The notes under the pieces are model-generated. The model was not told where the DNA came from. It searched no databases and saw only the letters and a program-made list of their open reading frames with translations. Shown piece after piece: positions 8,678-18,435 of a DNA stretch of 64,000 bases. Location of the stretch: positions 62,001-126,000 of the forward strand of contig JBCCXL010000019.1 in the NCBI GenBank assembly GCA_039191605.1, written 5' to 3'. The stretch is from JBCCXL01 sp039191605 (GTDB lineage Bacteria; Acidobacteriota; Thermoanaerobaculia; Multivoradales; JAHZIX01). The translations under genes and the position numbers were made by a program. Every line of letters begins with the position of its first letter. Position 1 is the first letter of the stretch.

Positions 8678-11338
8678 ATGACTCCCCTGCTCTCCTCCCG
8701 AAGCCGCAGCGCCCTTGCCCTGGTGGGCGTGGGCCTAGCCAGTCTGCTGATCTTCAACGCCCCGGTAGCGGATGCCCGCGGCCCCCTCTCTCCCCGACTC
8801 GATACCCAGGGAGATCGCTGGATGCGGGTCGCCGCTCCGTGGCTCAACGCCGCGGAGGCACGGCTCTACCTCGAGCTCTCCACTCCGCTGCAGCGAGAGC
8901 GCTTCCGCCACCGCTTCTGGGACCAGTGGCCGCAGCGAGAGCTGGAACGCTTCCAGCGCAATCTGGTGGAGAGCCAGACGCGCTTCGACGACGCCGAAGA
9001 CCAGCGCCTAGAGGCGATGACCCTCGCCGGCAAACCTTCCGAGATCGTTACCATTAGCGCCTGTGCCGGAGTGTTGCGGGCCCTGGAAATCTGGTACTTC
9101 GACCCTGCCCACATCGACTACCAGATCGGATGGCGAATTGGCCCCAGGCCCGTCAAGGCAGCCAATGGCTCCATCACCAGCCTCGCGAAGGCCAATACCG
9201 AAGAGGCCAGCCCCCGGCCCTCCAGTCCGGAGGAGGAGCTGGGTCGCTGGCGTCAGGGATCCAGAGGCGACCTCTATCTCCTCTTCGTGCGGCCACGGGC
9301 CGATCGCCCCCAATGGCGATGGTGGGCGCCCCGCCAGGGTCTCCAGGAGCTGATGTACGAGGAGCGCGGCACGTCGATTCACCAGGCTGAGGATCTGGTA
9401 AGCCTCGCTCGCCGCAGTCGCTGCACCTACGGCGATGACAACGACCTCCAGACCCTGGCCAGCGCCCTGCGCCGCAGCCTCGGCCGCACCGACTCTCAGC
9501 GGCGGCTGATTCCCCCACGCCAAGAAAGCCTCCAAGCCTCGGTCGAGGAGTCCTGGGTCGAGGAGTTCCGGCAACAGCGAGCAGATGCCTCCCTGGCGAG
9601 CCTCGCTCCTCCGGTGACGGTGAGCTATCCCGGTCGCTTCCAGAGCAGCACGCTGCTGCGGGTGGACCTCAACGTGGAGACGGCATCCCTGCGCCGAACC
9701 TCCCGCGGTCATCTCTACGATCGAATCGAAATCGTCGGTGACATTCGGCGCCAGACCCGACTGGTGGACAGCTTCCGGCACGTCCACTACCTCGCTGGTC
9801 GCTCGCCAGAGGGCACCCGGCTTCCCCTCTCCCTCTATCGCCAGCTGCGCCCCGGTCCCCACCAGCTGGATCTTAGAGTGGAGGATTCCCGCGGGCTCGC
9901 CCTGCTGCGCCAAACTCTGGACTTGGAGGTTCCCCGGCTCCAGGAAGACGCCCCGGCACCGGCCGGAGTCCACCAGGGCTACTCCGCCCTCACTCGCTCT
10001 GAGGCGGGACGCCTGCTGACCTTTCCCACGGTGGAGCTGAGGGACCCCGGAAGCGGTCCTCTCGCCGGCTCGGTAGAGCTCGAGGCGGTGACCTCCGGGG
10101 GACCCATCGAGAGCGTGCGCTTTCTCCTCGACGGGGCGGAAGTCGGCCGAGTCCACCAGGCCCCCTTCCTCTTCACCCTTCCCTTGGAAGAGCGGCCCCA
10201 ACAACATCTGGTGCAGGTCGAGGCGCTAGACCCCGCAGGCCTGGTCCTCGCCCGCCACGCCCGAAACATCAACCAGGGGCCGGGGCGCTTCACCGTTCAC
10301 CTACTGCCAACGCCGGAGGAAGGTTGGGCAACTCTCGCCGAAGCGGCGATCCAGGTGCCGCCGGGCCTCGCGCTGCGACGGGTGCGCTTCTCCCTCGATG
10401 GCGAGCTCCTGGCGGAGCTGGACCAAGAGCCCTTCCGGATATCTCTTCCGGCCTTCCCGCCCCTGCAGGCGCGCTGGCTACGGGTGGAGGCAGAGCTGGA
10501 GGACGGCAGCTTTGCCGAAGACGTCCACTACGTCGGTTCAGAGGAGGCTGACTCCCTGAACATCCACTGGATCGAGCTGTGGACGACGGTCACCGATAGC
10601 TCGGGACGCTTCATCGACGATCTTCCCGCCGAAGCCTTTCGAGTTCTCGACGACGGTCAACAGGTGCGACCGCAGCGCTTCCAGAAGGTAGAGACTCTGC
10701 CCCTCAACCTCGCCGTAGTGATGGATACCTCCTCGTCCATGCATCGCCGGCTGGACCTTGCCGCCGAGAGTCTGCAGAGCTTCTTTCGCTCCACTCTCCG
10801 CCCAGAGGATCGCGCCAGCCTGACCACCTTCCATCACGAAATCCAGCACCGAGTCCCCTTCACCGACGATCCCCTCGCCCTGCGCTATGCCATCGGCGGG
10901 CTTCCGGCGCGGGGCGGCACCCGGCTCTACGACGCTCTGCACTACGCTCTCGCCGGCTTCGACGGCATCGAAGGCAGACGGGCCCTCGTGGTGCTCTCCG
11001 ATGGCCGCGACGTGGAGAGCGATTTTGGCCCGCAGCAGATCCTGGAGGCCGCCCGAAGGGCGCGGGTGGCGGTCTACCCGATCCTGCTGACGGTGAACGA
11101 TCCAGAGACCCGCAACGCTCTTCGGGAGCTCGCCGACGGCACCGGCGGACGGCTGTTCAACGTTCACCGTGTGGAGCAGCTAGATCGAGTCTACCGGCTC
11201 ATCGAGGCGGAGCTGCGCTCGCAATATCTGCTGGTGATCCGAGCCGGGGACGGGGCCTACTTCCGCCCCGTGAGGGTTGAGGTCGAGAGCGAAAGCTCTG
11301 AGCTCACGGCTCGCACTGCCGCCGGCTACTATCCTTGA
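8678..11338 (+). CDS. GWxTD domain and VWFA-related Acidobacterial domain protein
   Basis: The product is 886 residues from the ATG at 8678. The frame stays open to a TTG at 8567, but that lacks a ribosome site and would bury the signal peptide. Order: signal peptide, GWxTD-like region (WLNAAEARLYLEL to FRHRFWD, about 8840-9010), a middle beta-rich part with two Ig-like repeats each containing VRFSLDG or VRFLLDG, and a C-terminal VWA domain (about 10560-11330). The VWA MIDAS is intact: DTSSS for DxSxS, then a GGTRLYDAL segment and LSDGRD. This VWA type (VWFA-related Acidobacterial domain) is typical of Acidobacteriota. Likely a secreted or envelope protein that binds a partner through a metal-dependent site; the partner is unknown. 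Confidence 0.88.
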   Translation: MTPLLSSRSRSALALVGVGLASLLIFNAPVADARGPLSPRLDTQGDRWMRVAAPWLNAAEARLYLELSTPLQRERFRHRFWDQWPQRELERFQRNLVESQTRFDDAEDQRLEAMTLAGKPSEIVTISACAGVLRALEIWYFDPAHIDYQIGWRIGPRPVKAANGSITSLAKANTEEASPRPSSPEEELGRWRQGSRGDLYLLFVRPRADRPQWRWWAPRQGLQELMYEERGTSIHQAEDLVSLARRSRCTYGDDNDLQTLASALRRSLGRTDSQRRLIPPRQESLQASVEESWVEEFRQQRADASLASLAPPVTVSYPGRFQSSTLLRVDLNVETASLRRTSRGHLYDRIEIVGDIRRQTRLVDSFRHVHYLAGRSPEGTRLPLSLYRQLRPGPHQLDLRVEDSRGLALLRQTLDLEVPRLQEDAPAPAGVHQGYSALTRSEAGRLLTFPTVELRDPGSGPLAGSVELEAVTSGGPIESVRFLLDGAEVGRVHQAPFLFTLPLEERPQQHLVQVEALDPAGLVLARHARNINQGPGRFTVHLLPTPEEGWATLAEAAIQVPPGLALRRVRFSLDGELLAELDQEPFRISLPAFPPLQARWLRVEAELEDGSFAEDVHYVGSEEADSLNIHWIELWTTVTDSSGRFIDDLPAEAFRVLDDGQQVRPQRFQKVETLPLNLAVVMDTSSSMHRRLDLAAESLQSFFRSTLRPEDRASLTTFHHEIQHRVPFTDDPLALRYAIGGLPARGGTRLYDALHYALAGFDGIEGRRALVVLSDGRDVESDFGPQQILEAARRARVAVYPILLTVNDPETRNALRELADGTGGRLFNVHRVEQLDRVYRLIEAELRSQYLLVIRAGDGAYFRPVRVEVESESSELTARTAAGYYP

Positions 11339-11495
11339 GCCGCAGACGGCTGCTATTGCCCCTGAGACGCGGACAGCTGTCTCTCTTGAGTCACGGACGA
11401 GCGCTAGCGCCCCTGAGCCGCGTACGGCTCATGCCAGGCTTGTGCCATAGACGGTGGTACGTCTCGGGCCGCAGACGGCTGTCTCTCTCGAGCTA
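11335..11495. repeat. Degenerate intergenic repeats of 24-28 bp
   Basis: Units beginning TGAGCCGCAGACGGCT recur at about 11335, 11363, 11387, 11414 and 11466, with decay between them. The first copy includes the stop codon of the VWFA gene. No gene is present in this stretch. Inner GCCG...CGGC pairs could fold into small hairpins. Confidence 0.7.
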
Positions 11496-11569
11496 CTACC
11501 AGCTATCCTCCTCCCCTCGCCCATTGCCGCTCCGCTGCCTCCACTCTGCAAGACCTAGGATCCGGGAAA

Positions 11570-11929
11570 TCAGGGAGCCTCGATCACCGCGGCGAAGATC
11601 TCGCCTACCGAGCGCTGGTAGCTCAGCCCTAAATCTAGGGGAAAGAGGGTCAGGCCTTCTTCCCGCAGCCTCGGTGCGTGGTCGCGCTCGTAGGCCTCGA
11701 AGGCGGAGCGAGACGCAAAGGTATACCTCGCTTCCAGGCGCAGAGGCTCGCCGTCTAGGATCACCGCCCGAGCATCCAGGGCACCGGCGTCCACCACGTC
11801 TTGTAGGTGACCATCCTGTAGCCAAGCCATGAAGCGCTCCGCTACCGCCGAATCCTTAAAGGTAATGGCGACGGTGTAGGCCACCGGCCCGTGGCCAGAG
11901 GATTTCGTCTCAGATGTCGAATCATTCAT
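11570..11929 (-). CDS. DUF4286 family protein
   Basis: A 119-residue soluble protein. The pattern of a first strand (YTVAITF), a WLQDGH segment, a central LEARYTFASRSAFEAYERDHAPRLR-like block and a final LSYQRSVGEIF fits the DUF4286 dabb-like ferredoxin fold; this assignment is by pattern memory. No catalytic residues are known for the family. It stands alone, convergent to the upstream plus-strand gene and divergent from the TPR gene at 12171. Confidence 0.72.
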   Translation of the reverse strand: MNDSTSETKSSGHGPVAYTVAITFKDSAVAERFMAWLQDGHLQDVVDAGALDARAVILDGEPLRLEARYTFASRSAFEAYERDHAPRLREEGLTLFPLDLGLSYQRSVGEIFAAVIEAP

Positions 11930-12170
11930 GGCTGGAGTTATACCACCCAGAGGCCGCGATCGTTACCCTCCGAGCCCCATCCCCAGGGGCCAAGCCCCCG
12001 TCCCCAGGAGAGCCTCCTGAAGGCTCCCACCACCGTTCGCTACCAGAATACGTAAGCTCTTTTTGCAAGGGAAGATAACGACAACCGGAGCCTGTTGTTT
12101 GCTCTTCCTTATTTCTTCGTGATGAGATCAATTCCATGGGAGTGTATCGAATCGCTGACGGAGAGAACTC

Positions 12171-13511
12171 TTGCACGACGATAGTTCGTCTTCCAAGGAC
12201 ACCGCTGGATCTCATTGTCCCTCTATTGCGGAAATCGCCGCTAGCCTCAGCACGGGGCGAACCGCCTCCTCGACCCTGATCCACTGGCTCGAGGGCTGCG
12301 CTATCTGCCGCGAAAATTGGCGGACCCTGAAGCGCTGGGCGGAGGAAGTGGGATACCCGGATTGGTCCGTGGTCGTTGAGGAGCGCCCATTAGCTCATCA
12401 GCTGTGGGGGCAGCTGGAGAATGTACCGACCCACCGGCTCAAGGCCACCATCGGCGGGAATCATTATTTCTGGGCCATGGCCAGCTTGCTGATTCGCCAG
12501 AGCGAAGAAGCTCAATGCATGGAACCCGCCCGGGCCATCGCCCTCGCTGAATCCGCCGCCGCCATCGCCACCATTCTGGCTCCGGGGCGCTATGCCCAGC
12601 GCCCCCAGGCGGATCTACGGGGGCGAGCCTGGGTCGCCGTCGGCGAGGCGCGGCGCGCCGCTGGAGCGGTGGCGGAGGCGGAGCAGGCGACTCTAGAGGC
12701 CCTGCGCTGCTTCAAAAAAGGCAGGGGCAGCGCTCTGGATCAAGGCCGGAGCGTTCATCTCCTGGGGCAGCTGCGCAAAGATCAGCGACGCTTCAGCGAA
12801 GCCCGAGAGGCCTTCGAACAGGCGGAGCGGCTCTTTCTCGAAGCCGACCGCAAAGACCTCGCCGGCGGCGTCTATCTCCATCTCGCCGCCTTGGTCGAGC
12901 TCGACGGAGACACCGAGGGCGCCATCGCCTACCTCACCCAGGCCCAGGCGGCCATCGACCCGGACCGCCAGCGGGCCCTCTACGCCGCCTGCCAGCAGAA
13001 GCTGCTCTTCCACCTCACCCGAGCCGGCCACTACGCGGAGGCGGAAATCCGGCTGCCGGTCACCCGCCGGCTCTGGGCGGAGCTCGGACACCTGGAGAAC
13101 CTCACCCTGGTGCACTGGATCCAGGGGCAGATGCTGCAGGGCAAGGGCGACCACGAGGCCGCTCTGGAAACCTACCGGGATGTGGTGGTGCGCTTCCAGC
13201 GCCAGCGTATCGACTATTGGGCGGCGGTGGTGCAGCTAGACATCGCCAGCACCCTCGCGGCGGCGGGCCAGGGGGAGCGTGCCAGGACCGCCGCCCGTCA
13301 GGCGGTGGATACCCTGGAAAAAATCGAGGTCAGCCACGAAGCGCGCACCGCCCTCTCCTTCCTCAAAGCGGCGGCGGAGGAAAGTCAGCTCAGCGATCGA
13401 GGGCCCCGCGCCGTGGCCGACTTCATTCGCCAGCTGAGACTGGACCCGATGGCGAAATTCGTTCCGCCCACTGGAGAAGGGCCCCGCGGGCTAACCCCCG
13501 GGGCCCCCTGA
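12171..13511 (+). CDS. TPR protein with N-terminal HxxxxCxxC motif
   Basis: The product has 446 residues from a TTG start with GGAGAG 5 nt upstream. Residues 38-46 (HWLEGCAIC) resemble the zinc-binding HC2 motif of anti-sigma factors, though an upstream Cys (HCPS) would be needed for a full site. The rest is helical repeats, several of TPR type (ALDQGRSVHLLGQLRKDQRRFSEAREAFEQA as an array of A-B helices). The repeat architecture, including the LRKDQRRFSEA block, matches the LRTDQRRLAEA block of the TPR protein at 32096-33601, so the two are paralogues. No signal peptide; cytoplasmic. Likely a protein-binding or regulatory scaffold. Confidence 0.82.
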   Translation: MHDDSSSSKDTAGSHCPSIAEIAASLSTGRTASSTLIHWLEGCAICRENWRTLKRWAEEVGYPDWSVVVEERPLAHQLWGQLENVPTHRLKATIGGNHYFWAMASLLIRQSEEAQCMEPARAIALAESAAAIATILAPGRYAQRPQADLRGRAWVAVGEARRAAGAVAEAEQATLEALRCFKKGRGSALDQGRSVHLLGQLRKDQRRFSEAREAFEQAERLFLEADRKDLAGGVYLHLAALVELDGDTEGAIAYLTQAQAAIDPDRQRALYAACQQKLLFHLTRAGHYAEAEIRLPVTRRLWAELGHLENLTLVHWIQGQMLQGKGDHEAALETYRDVVVRFQRQRIDYWAAVVQLDIASTLAAAGQGERARTAARQAVDTLEKIEVSHEARTALSFLKAAAEESQLSDRGPRAVADFIRQLRLDPMAKFVPPTGEGPRGLTPGAP

Positions 13512-13530
13512 ATAAGGTCTCGAGCCGGGC

Positions 13531-15798
13531 TCAGGGCTTCAGGTGATGATCGAAGAAGGCCGTCATCCGGCGCAGGAAGTGGGTCATCTCCGCCGCTGAG
13601 AAGCCGTGTTTTTGGTCTGGGTAGATGGCGTCGTCGAAATCCTTGCCGGCATCGATGAGCGCCTTGGACAGGGCGAAGGTGTTGTTCGGGTGAACGTTGT
13701 CATCCGCCGTGCCGTGCACCAGGAAGAGGGCATCCTCCAGATTCGCGGCATGGGTAACGGGGGAGGAGAGGCGGTACCCCTCCGGATTGTCCTTAGGATG
13801 ATCCAGGTAGCGCTCGGTCCAGATCGTGTCGTAGAAGCGCCAGTTGGTCACCGGGGCCCCCGAGACGCCGGCGGCCCAGGTTCCGGGGCTATTGAACAGG
13901 CAGTACAGCGTGTTGCTGCCGCCACCGGACCATCCCCAGAGGCCGACTCGATCGGCATCGACGAAGGAGAGGGAGGCGAGGTAATCCACGCCGGCCTTCT
14001 GGGCCGCGAGGTTGACCGGCCCGAAGCGCCGGTGCAGGCGGTCCGCTCCGGTCTTGCCGAAGTAGTTGGAGGCCTCGTTGTCCACCACCAGCACGACGTA
14101 GCCCTGGCTAGCCATGTAGCGATGCCACAGACCGCGGCGACGGGTATCGGAGCGGTTGGAGACCACCTGGCTCTGGGGGCCGCCGTAGTGATACATGATC
14201 GCCGGTACCTTGGTGCTGCGGTCGAGGTTCGGCGGCAGCAGGCGCATCGCCGGAAGCTTTACGCCATCGGGGCCGGGGATGGTGAGGAACTCCCACTCCG
14301 GCAGTCCCTCCCCGTCGAAGCTCGCGGCTCGGCTCGGCAGCTCACCCACCGCATCGCCGTCGAGATTGCGCACGGTGAGACGCTCGCGACCGTTCACCTC
14401 GTTAGAGGAATGAAGCCAGAATTCGCTGCCGCCGCTGGCCTCGCCCTGATTCCATCCCTCCGCGGGGGATAGGCGACGCCCCTTGGAGCCATCGAAATAG
14501 GCCAGGTGCACCTGGCGATCCTTGGCGCCGAGGAAATCGTCGCCGTAGCGAGAGTAGAGAATCCAGCCCTCGCGCTCGTTCACCGCCACCAGCTTGTCCA
14601 CCGCCGCCTCTCCGTCGGAGAGCTGCCGCACCTGCTGACCGTTGGCGCCGTGGAGATAGATCTGGCGGGTGCCGGAGGCGTCGGAAGACCAGATCACCGA
14701 GCCATCGCGGAGGAAGCGGGTGTCCTTGGTGACGTTCACCCAGGTCTCGGAGCTCTCATCGATGAGCGGACGGCAAATCCCGTTGGTGGGCGAGCAGAGC
14801 TTCAGCTCGAGAACATCCTGCTCGTGATTCAGGCGCTCCACGGCGAGCTCGCCGGATTGGCTCCAATGCACTCGGGGCAGATACCAGCCCTCGGAATCCA
14901 CGTTCTTGAGCCACAACACCTTGTCTTCCGTCGCCGGGGTAGCTCCATCGGGCCCCTCTGTCGCCTCGCTGCCGAGGGTCAGAATACCGATGTTCACCTC
15001 GGGGTTCGTCGACCCAGCGGTGGGATATTTCTGCCATTCGACGATGGGATAGGGCTTGGAGTAATCCACCAGCGGATACTCGCCGACGCCGCTCTCGTCG
15101 AAGTGGTAGAAGGCGATGCGGCTGCCGTCGGGGCTCCACCAATAGCCGGTGGAGCTGCGGCCCCACAGCTCTTCCCAATACACCCAATCGGTAATGCCGT
15201 TGAGGAGTTTCGGCGGATCACCGTCGGTGGTCAGCGCCCGCTCCCTAGCCCGGCGCAGGTCGTAGAGGTAGAGGTTGCCGTCGCGCACGTAAGAGACGTG
15301 GCCGCCGTCCGGAGAGAATTTCGCATCGCTCTCTTCCTGACGGGTATTGGTCAGCGTCCGCAACTTCTTCAGCTTGACCTGGAAGAGCACCAGATCCCCG
15401 TTGATCTTGAGGATCATGCGGTTGTTGTCCTCGGCCCACACCATGTCCTGAATCGAGCCCAGCTGGCTCTCCCCCGCCGCCAGCAGCAGCCGAGACTCAC
15501 CGCTCTCCGCCTCCCAGATCCACAGCGCGTCACCCTCGCCGTCGTCCCAGAGATACACCAGGCGCTGCCCATCCGGGCTCCACAAGGCATTCGACGCGAC
15601 CTCCGCTTGGCGCTCCGCATCCAGCACCACATCGAAGCTCACGCCGCTCTCGCTGGCCATCGCCGACGGGGCGACGCCGACGCAGAGCAGAAGCAGCATC
15701 AACATCGAGTAAGGCAACCAAGCACCGCGGAAGCGGCGAGAGGGCGCTCTCGAAGGGCAACGGACATCCTGGTGGGCGGGCTGGACAGCATCGGTCAT
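13531..15798 (-). CDS. S9B family dipeptidyl peptidase (DPP IV-like)
   Basis: A 755-residue secreted serine peptidase. The ATG at 15798 has GGAGGAG about 7 nt upstream; the frame extends to 15954 but the extra residues precede the signal peptide. An N-terminal beta-propeller (about residues 60-480, with WSPDG and YVRDGNLYLYDL blades) precedes an alpha/beta hydrolase domain. Catalytic residues are visible: Ser in GWSGGG (about 13923-13940), Asp in HGTADDNVHP (about 13690-13720) and His in DQKHGFS (about 13590-13610). The usual GWSYGG is GWSGGG here. Family members release dipeptides, usually after Pro. Convergent with the TPR gene, 19 nt apart. Confidence 0.92.
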   Translation of the reverse strand: MTDAVQPAHQDVRCPSRAPSRRFRGAWLPYSMLMLLLLCVGVAPSAMASESGVSFDVVLDAERQAEVASNALWSPDGQRLVYLWDDGEGDALWIWEAESGESRLLLAAGESQLGSIQDMVWAEDNNRMILKINGDLVLFQVKLKKLRTLTNTRQEESDAKFSPDGGHVSYVRDGNLYLYDLRRARERALTTDGDPPKLLNGITDWVYWEELWGRSSTGYWWSPDGSRIAFYHFDESGVGEYPLVDYSKPYPIVEWQKYPTAGSTNPEVNIGILTLGSEATEGPDGATPATEDKVLWLKNVDSEGWYLPRVHWSQSGELAVERLNHEQDVLELKLCSPTNGICRPLIDESSETWVNVTKDTRFLRDGSVIWSSDASGTRQIYLHGANGQQVRQLSDGEAAVDKLVAVNEREGWILYSRYGDDFLGAKDRQVHLAYFDGSKGRRLSPAEGWNQGEASGGSEFWLHSSNEVNGRERLTVRNLDGDAVGELPSRAASFDGEGLPEWEFLTIPGPDGVKLPAMRLLPPNLDRSTKVPAIMYHYGGPQSQVVSNRSDTRRRGLWHRYMASQGYVVLVVDNEASNYFGKTGADRLHRRFGPVNLAAQKAGVDYLASLSFVDADRVGLWGWSGGGSNTLYCLFNSPGTWAAGVSGAPVTNWRFYDTIWTERYLDHPKDNPEGYRLSSPVTHAANLEDALFLVHGTADDNVHPNNTFALSKALIDAGKDFDDAIYPDQKHGFSAAEMTHFLRRMTAFFDHHLKP

Positions 15799-16069
15799 CG
15801 CGGTCTCCTCCAGAGAGACGGGGAGGTTCGGGCCAAAGTCGTGGGTACGGCCCACGGATCGGGGCGGCGAAAGCATATCGTCTAGAAGCGAAACTCCCTC
15901 GCCTCGTCTATCGTAATCCGGGCTGTGGTGACCTCCTCGGGGCGCCTGAGACATCTATCGCCGAAGCAAAGAAGCGCGCAGAGCACCGGGGAAGCGAAAA
16001 TCTTCGTTGTCACCCTTCGCTTGTGTCGCCCCCGAGCCGACTCTGACCTCTTTGCCGAGGAGCCCAGCT

Positions 16070-17371
16070 ATGCCCTCCCACCCCCACCATCTCTCCCCTC
16101 CCTCAGCGTCTCCGGCCTTGCCGGAAGCTCAGTCCAAACCCCGCCGACGGCACCAGCCCCACGGCATTGGCAAGCGATACGGCATTGGCAAGCGATACGG
16201 CATTGGCAAGCGATACGGCCTGGCGGTGTTCGCGCTGCTGTGCTGCGGCAGCCTGCTTCTCGGCTGCGGCAGCGGGGTTTTCGATCTGGCGGCATCGGAT
16301 CGGGTCGACACTACCCAGCGAGAGGTGGTCCAGAGGGTCGATAGCGGCGGCGAAGAAGTGGTGCGGATCCTCAATCTCGCCGGCAAGGTCACGGTACGCG
16401 GCGGCGGTCAAGCCCTGGAGATTCGCGCCACCGTACACGCCAATGCTGGAGATGCGGACAGCACCGAGGCGCTGCTGGATTCGATGGAGTGGACCGAAAT
16501 GCGCGATTCGAAGAATCGGCTGGTGTGGGGCCTGAGCTATCCGGTCGATCAATACCAGCGCTTTCACTACAACCCGAAGAACACCTCCTACGGCATTTAC
16601 CGCAGCAGCCTCGAGTACCAGGGTGAGGACATCGTCATCAGCAGCCGGAAGGGCAGGCATCCGACCCTCTATGCCGACCTCGAGGTGATCGTTCCCGCCG
16701 GCGGGCGGGTGAGCGTCACCAACCATCTCGGGGAGCTCAGCGCCCGGGACTACGAAGGGCAGCTGGCCCTCCACACCGGCTCCGGCGATCTGGTCGCCGA
16801 GCGCATCGACGGCCGCTTCTCCGCCCATACCGGCTCTGGCGACATCGAGGCCAGCAATCTGCGGGGCGAGCTGGAGGCCAGCACCGGCTCCGGCGACCTG
16901 GAGATTCGAGGCCTGGTGGGCAACGGCAACTTCGGCACCGGCTCCGGCAATCTACGGCTCTCGGAGCTGGCGATGGGCAAGCTGCGCGCCGATACCGGCT
17001 CCGGCGATGTACGCCTGATTACCGGAGAGGTGAGCCGATTGGAGGTCGATACCGGCTCCGGTGACGTCCAGATTCGAGACGTCAACACCCGGCAAATCCT
17101 CGCTGACACCGGCTCCGGCGATATTCGCATCACCACCCGGCTGGCCGAGACTCAAACCATTCGAGGGGGCACCGGCTCCGGCGACCTGGAGATTTTCGCC
17201 GAGGCGGAGGCCGCCTTCGAAGCGCGCTGCGACGATCTCGACCTGGGCTATCGCGACGCTGAGTTGACGCTGCAGGGAGACTCCATCGTCAAGGCGACGC
17301 GAGGCACAGACGGAACCCGAATCGAGCTCAGCACTGGATCCGGCCACTGTCGACTAGCTCCCGCTGGCTGA
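16070..17371 (+). CDS. DUF4097-like beta-strand repeat lipoprotein
   Basis: The product has 433 residues; the ATG at 16070 has GAGGAG 7 nt upstream. A leader with three GIGKRY copies is followed by a hydrophobic stretch ending LLLGC, a lipobox. The mature part is a right-handed, solenoid-like series of strands with the motif TGSGD or TGSGN in nearly every rung (at least nine), typical of DUF4097/putative auto-transporter adhesin head domains. It is probably a surface lipoprotein with a structural or binding role. No cognate anti-sigma or PspC gene is next to it. Confidence 0.85.
   Translation: MPSHPHHLSPPSASPALPEAQSKPRRRHQPHGIGKRYGIGKRYGIGKRYGLAVFALLCCGSLLLGCGSGVFDLAASDRVDTTQREVVQRVDSGGEEVVRILNLAGKVTVRGGGQALEIRATVHANAGDADSTEALLDSMEWTEMRDSKNRLVWGLSYPVDQYQRFHYNPKNTSYGIYRSSLEYQGEDIVISSRKGRHPTLYADLEVIVPAGGRVSVTNHLGELSARDYEGQLALHTGSGDLVAERIDGRFSAHTGSGDIEASNLRGELEASTGSGDLEIRGLVGNGNFGTGSGNLRLSELAMGKLRADTGSGDVRLITGEVSRLEVDTGSGDVQIRDVNTRQILADTGSGDIRITTRLAETQTIRGGTGSGDLEIFAEAEAAFEARCDDLDLGYRDAELTLQGDSIVKATRGTDGTRIELSTGSGHCRLAPAG
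16162..16218 (+). repeat. In-frame 18-bp triplicate
   Basis: Three identical copies of ggcattggcaagcgatac encode GIGKRY three times directly before the lipoprotein signal core. The period is a multiple of three. Confidence 0.9.
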
Positions 17372-17483
17372 GGGCAGATCCTCAGGGCCCACCGGCTGCA
17401 CCCGCACGGAAGGGACCCCGCCTCTCCTGTATCCCCTCAGCTCTAGAGATCTAGGGATCTTCGACTCTCGAAATCCCGGAACC

Positions 17484-18422
17484 TCAGGGGATCCCCAAGC
17501 GCTTGCGCTTGGCCCATAGCGCCTTGCGGCTGATGCCCAACACCTCCGCCGCCCGCCCCTGATGCCCGCGGGTATAGGCCAGGGTGCGGAGTATGTGCTG
17601 CCGCTCCACCTCTTCGAGAGTCTGCGGAGCCGCCTCTCCGGTGGCCGCCGGGGGGCTGGGGTCGAGCCGGTCTCCACCGCTCAGCACCACCGCCCTCTCG
17701 AGGACGTTCCGCACCTGCCGCAAATTGCCGGGCCAAGGGTGGCGCAGCATCCAGCGCTGGGCTCCGGAGCTCAGCCGCAGGTCGCCGCGACCGTAGCGGT
17801 CGCCGAGATCCTCCAGCAGCGCATCCAGCAGGAAGGGCAGATCCTGCCTACGCTGCACCAAGGGCGGCAGGTGAATCACCATCACCGCTAGGCGATAGAA
17901 GAGATCTTGGCGAAAGCTGCCGGCGGCGCAGCGCTGCGGCAGATCGCTGCTGCCCGCCGCCAAGAAGCGTACGTCCGCCCGCCGCTCCTCTCCGCCGAGG
18001 GGAGCGTAGCGGTGCTCCGAGAGCAGCCGCAGCAGCTTCGGCTGTGCCGAGAGGGAGAGGGATTCCACCGGATCCAGCAGCAGAGAGCCCCCTTGGGCCC
18101 GCTGCACCCGTCCCGGATGGGCGCGCTCCGCTCCGGTGAAGGCACCGGCGGCGTGCCCGAAGAGATCACTCTCCAGCAGGGTCGCCGGCACGCTGCCGGG
18201 ATCCAGCTCCACCAGCGCCGCAGAGCGCCGAGGAGAAGCCTGATGGATCGCCCGGGCAAGAGTGGTTCGTCCACTGCCGGAAGGACCGAGAATCAATACC
18301 GGAGCCTCCGTCCGGGCGGCCCGGGCGGCGGTGCGCAGAGTGTCTTCGAGACTCGGAGAGGCGGCGAGCAGACGGGCCAAGGGGCCAGCCTCGGGCGCCT
18401 CCAAGACATTCTCCGTGATCAA
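17484..18422 (-). CDS. Sigma54-activator-like AAA+ protein with altered ATPase motifs and Fis-type HTH
   Basis: This 312-residue protein has the fold of a bacterial enhancer-binding protein without a receiver domain. The sigma54 contact loop GAFTGA is intact (residues 93-98) and a Fis-like HTH ends the protein (GRAAEVLGISRKALWAKRKR). Two catalytic positions differ: the Walker A lysine is Arg (GPSGSGRTT, R52) and the Walker B reads LLLDPVE, so the catalytic Glu next to D117 is Pro118. ATP hydrolysis is therefore doubtful. It begins 13 nt after rsfS and likely shares its transcript. It could be a non-hydrolysing DNA-binding regulator. No sigma54 gene is in the window. Confidence 0.85.
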   Translation of the reverse strand: MITENVLEAPEAGPLARLLAASPSLEDTLRTAARAARTEAPVLILGPSGSGRTTLARAIHQASPRRSAALVELDPGSVPATLLESDLFGHAAGAFTGAERAHPGRVQRAQGGSLLLDPVESLSLSAQPKLLRLLSEHRYAPLGGEERRADVRFLAAGSSDLPQRCAAGSFRQDLFYRLAVMVIHLPPLVQRRQDLPFLLDALLEDLGDRYGRGDLRLSSGAQRWMLRHPWPGNLRQVRNVLERAVVLSGGDRLDPSPPAATGEAAPQTLEEVERQHILRTLAYTRGHQGRAAEVLGISRKALWAKRKRLGIP

Positions 18423-18435
18423 CAGGGCTCCGCGG

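Noticed and set aside
11922..12284. Minus-strand 120-codon ORF overlapping the TPR gene start
   Set aside because: Overlaps the well supported TTG-started TPR gene; no ribosome site or motif.
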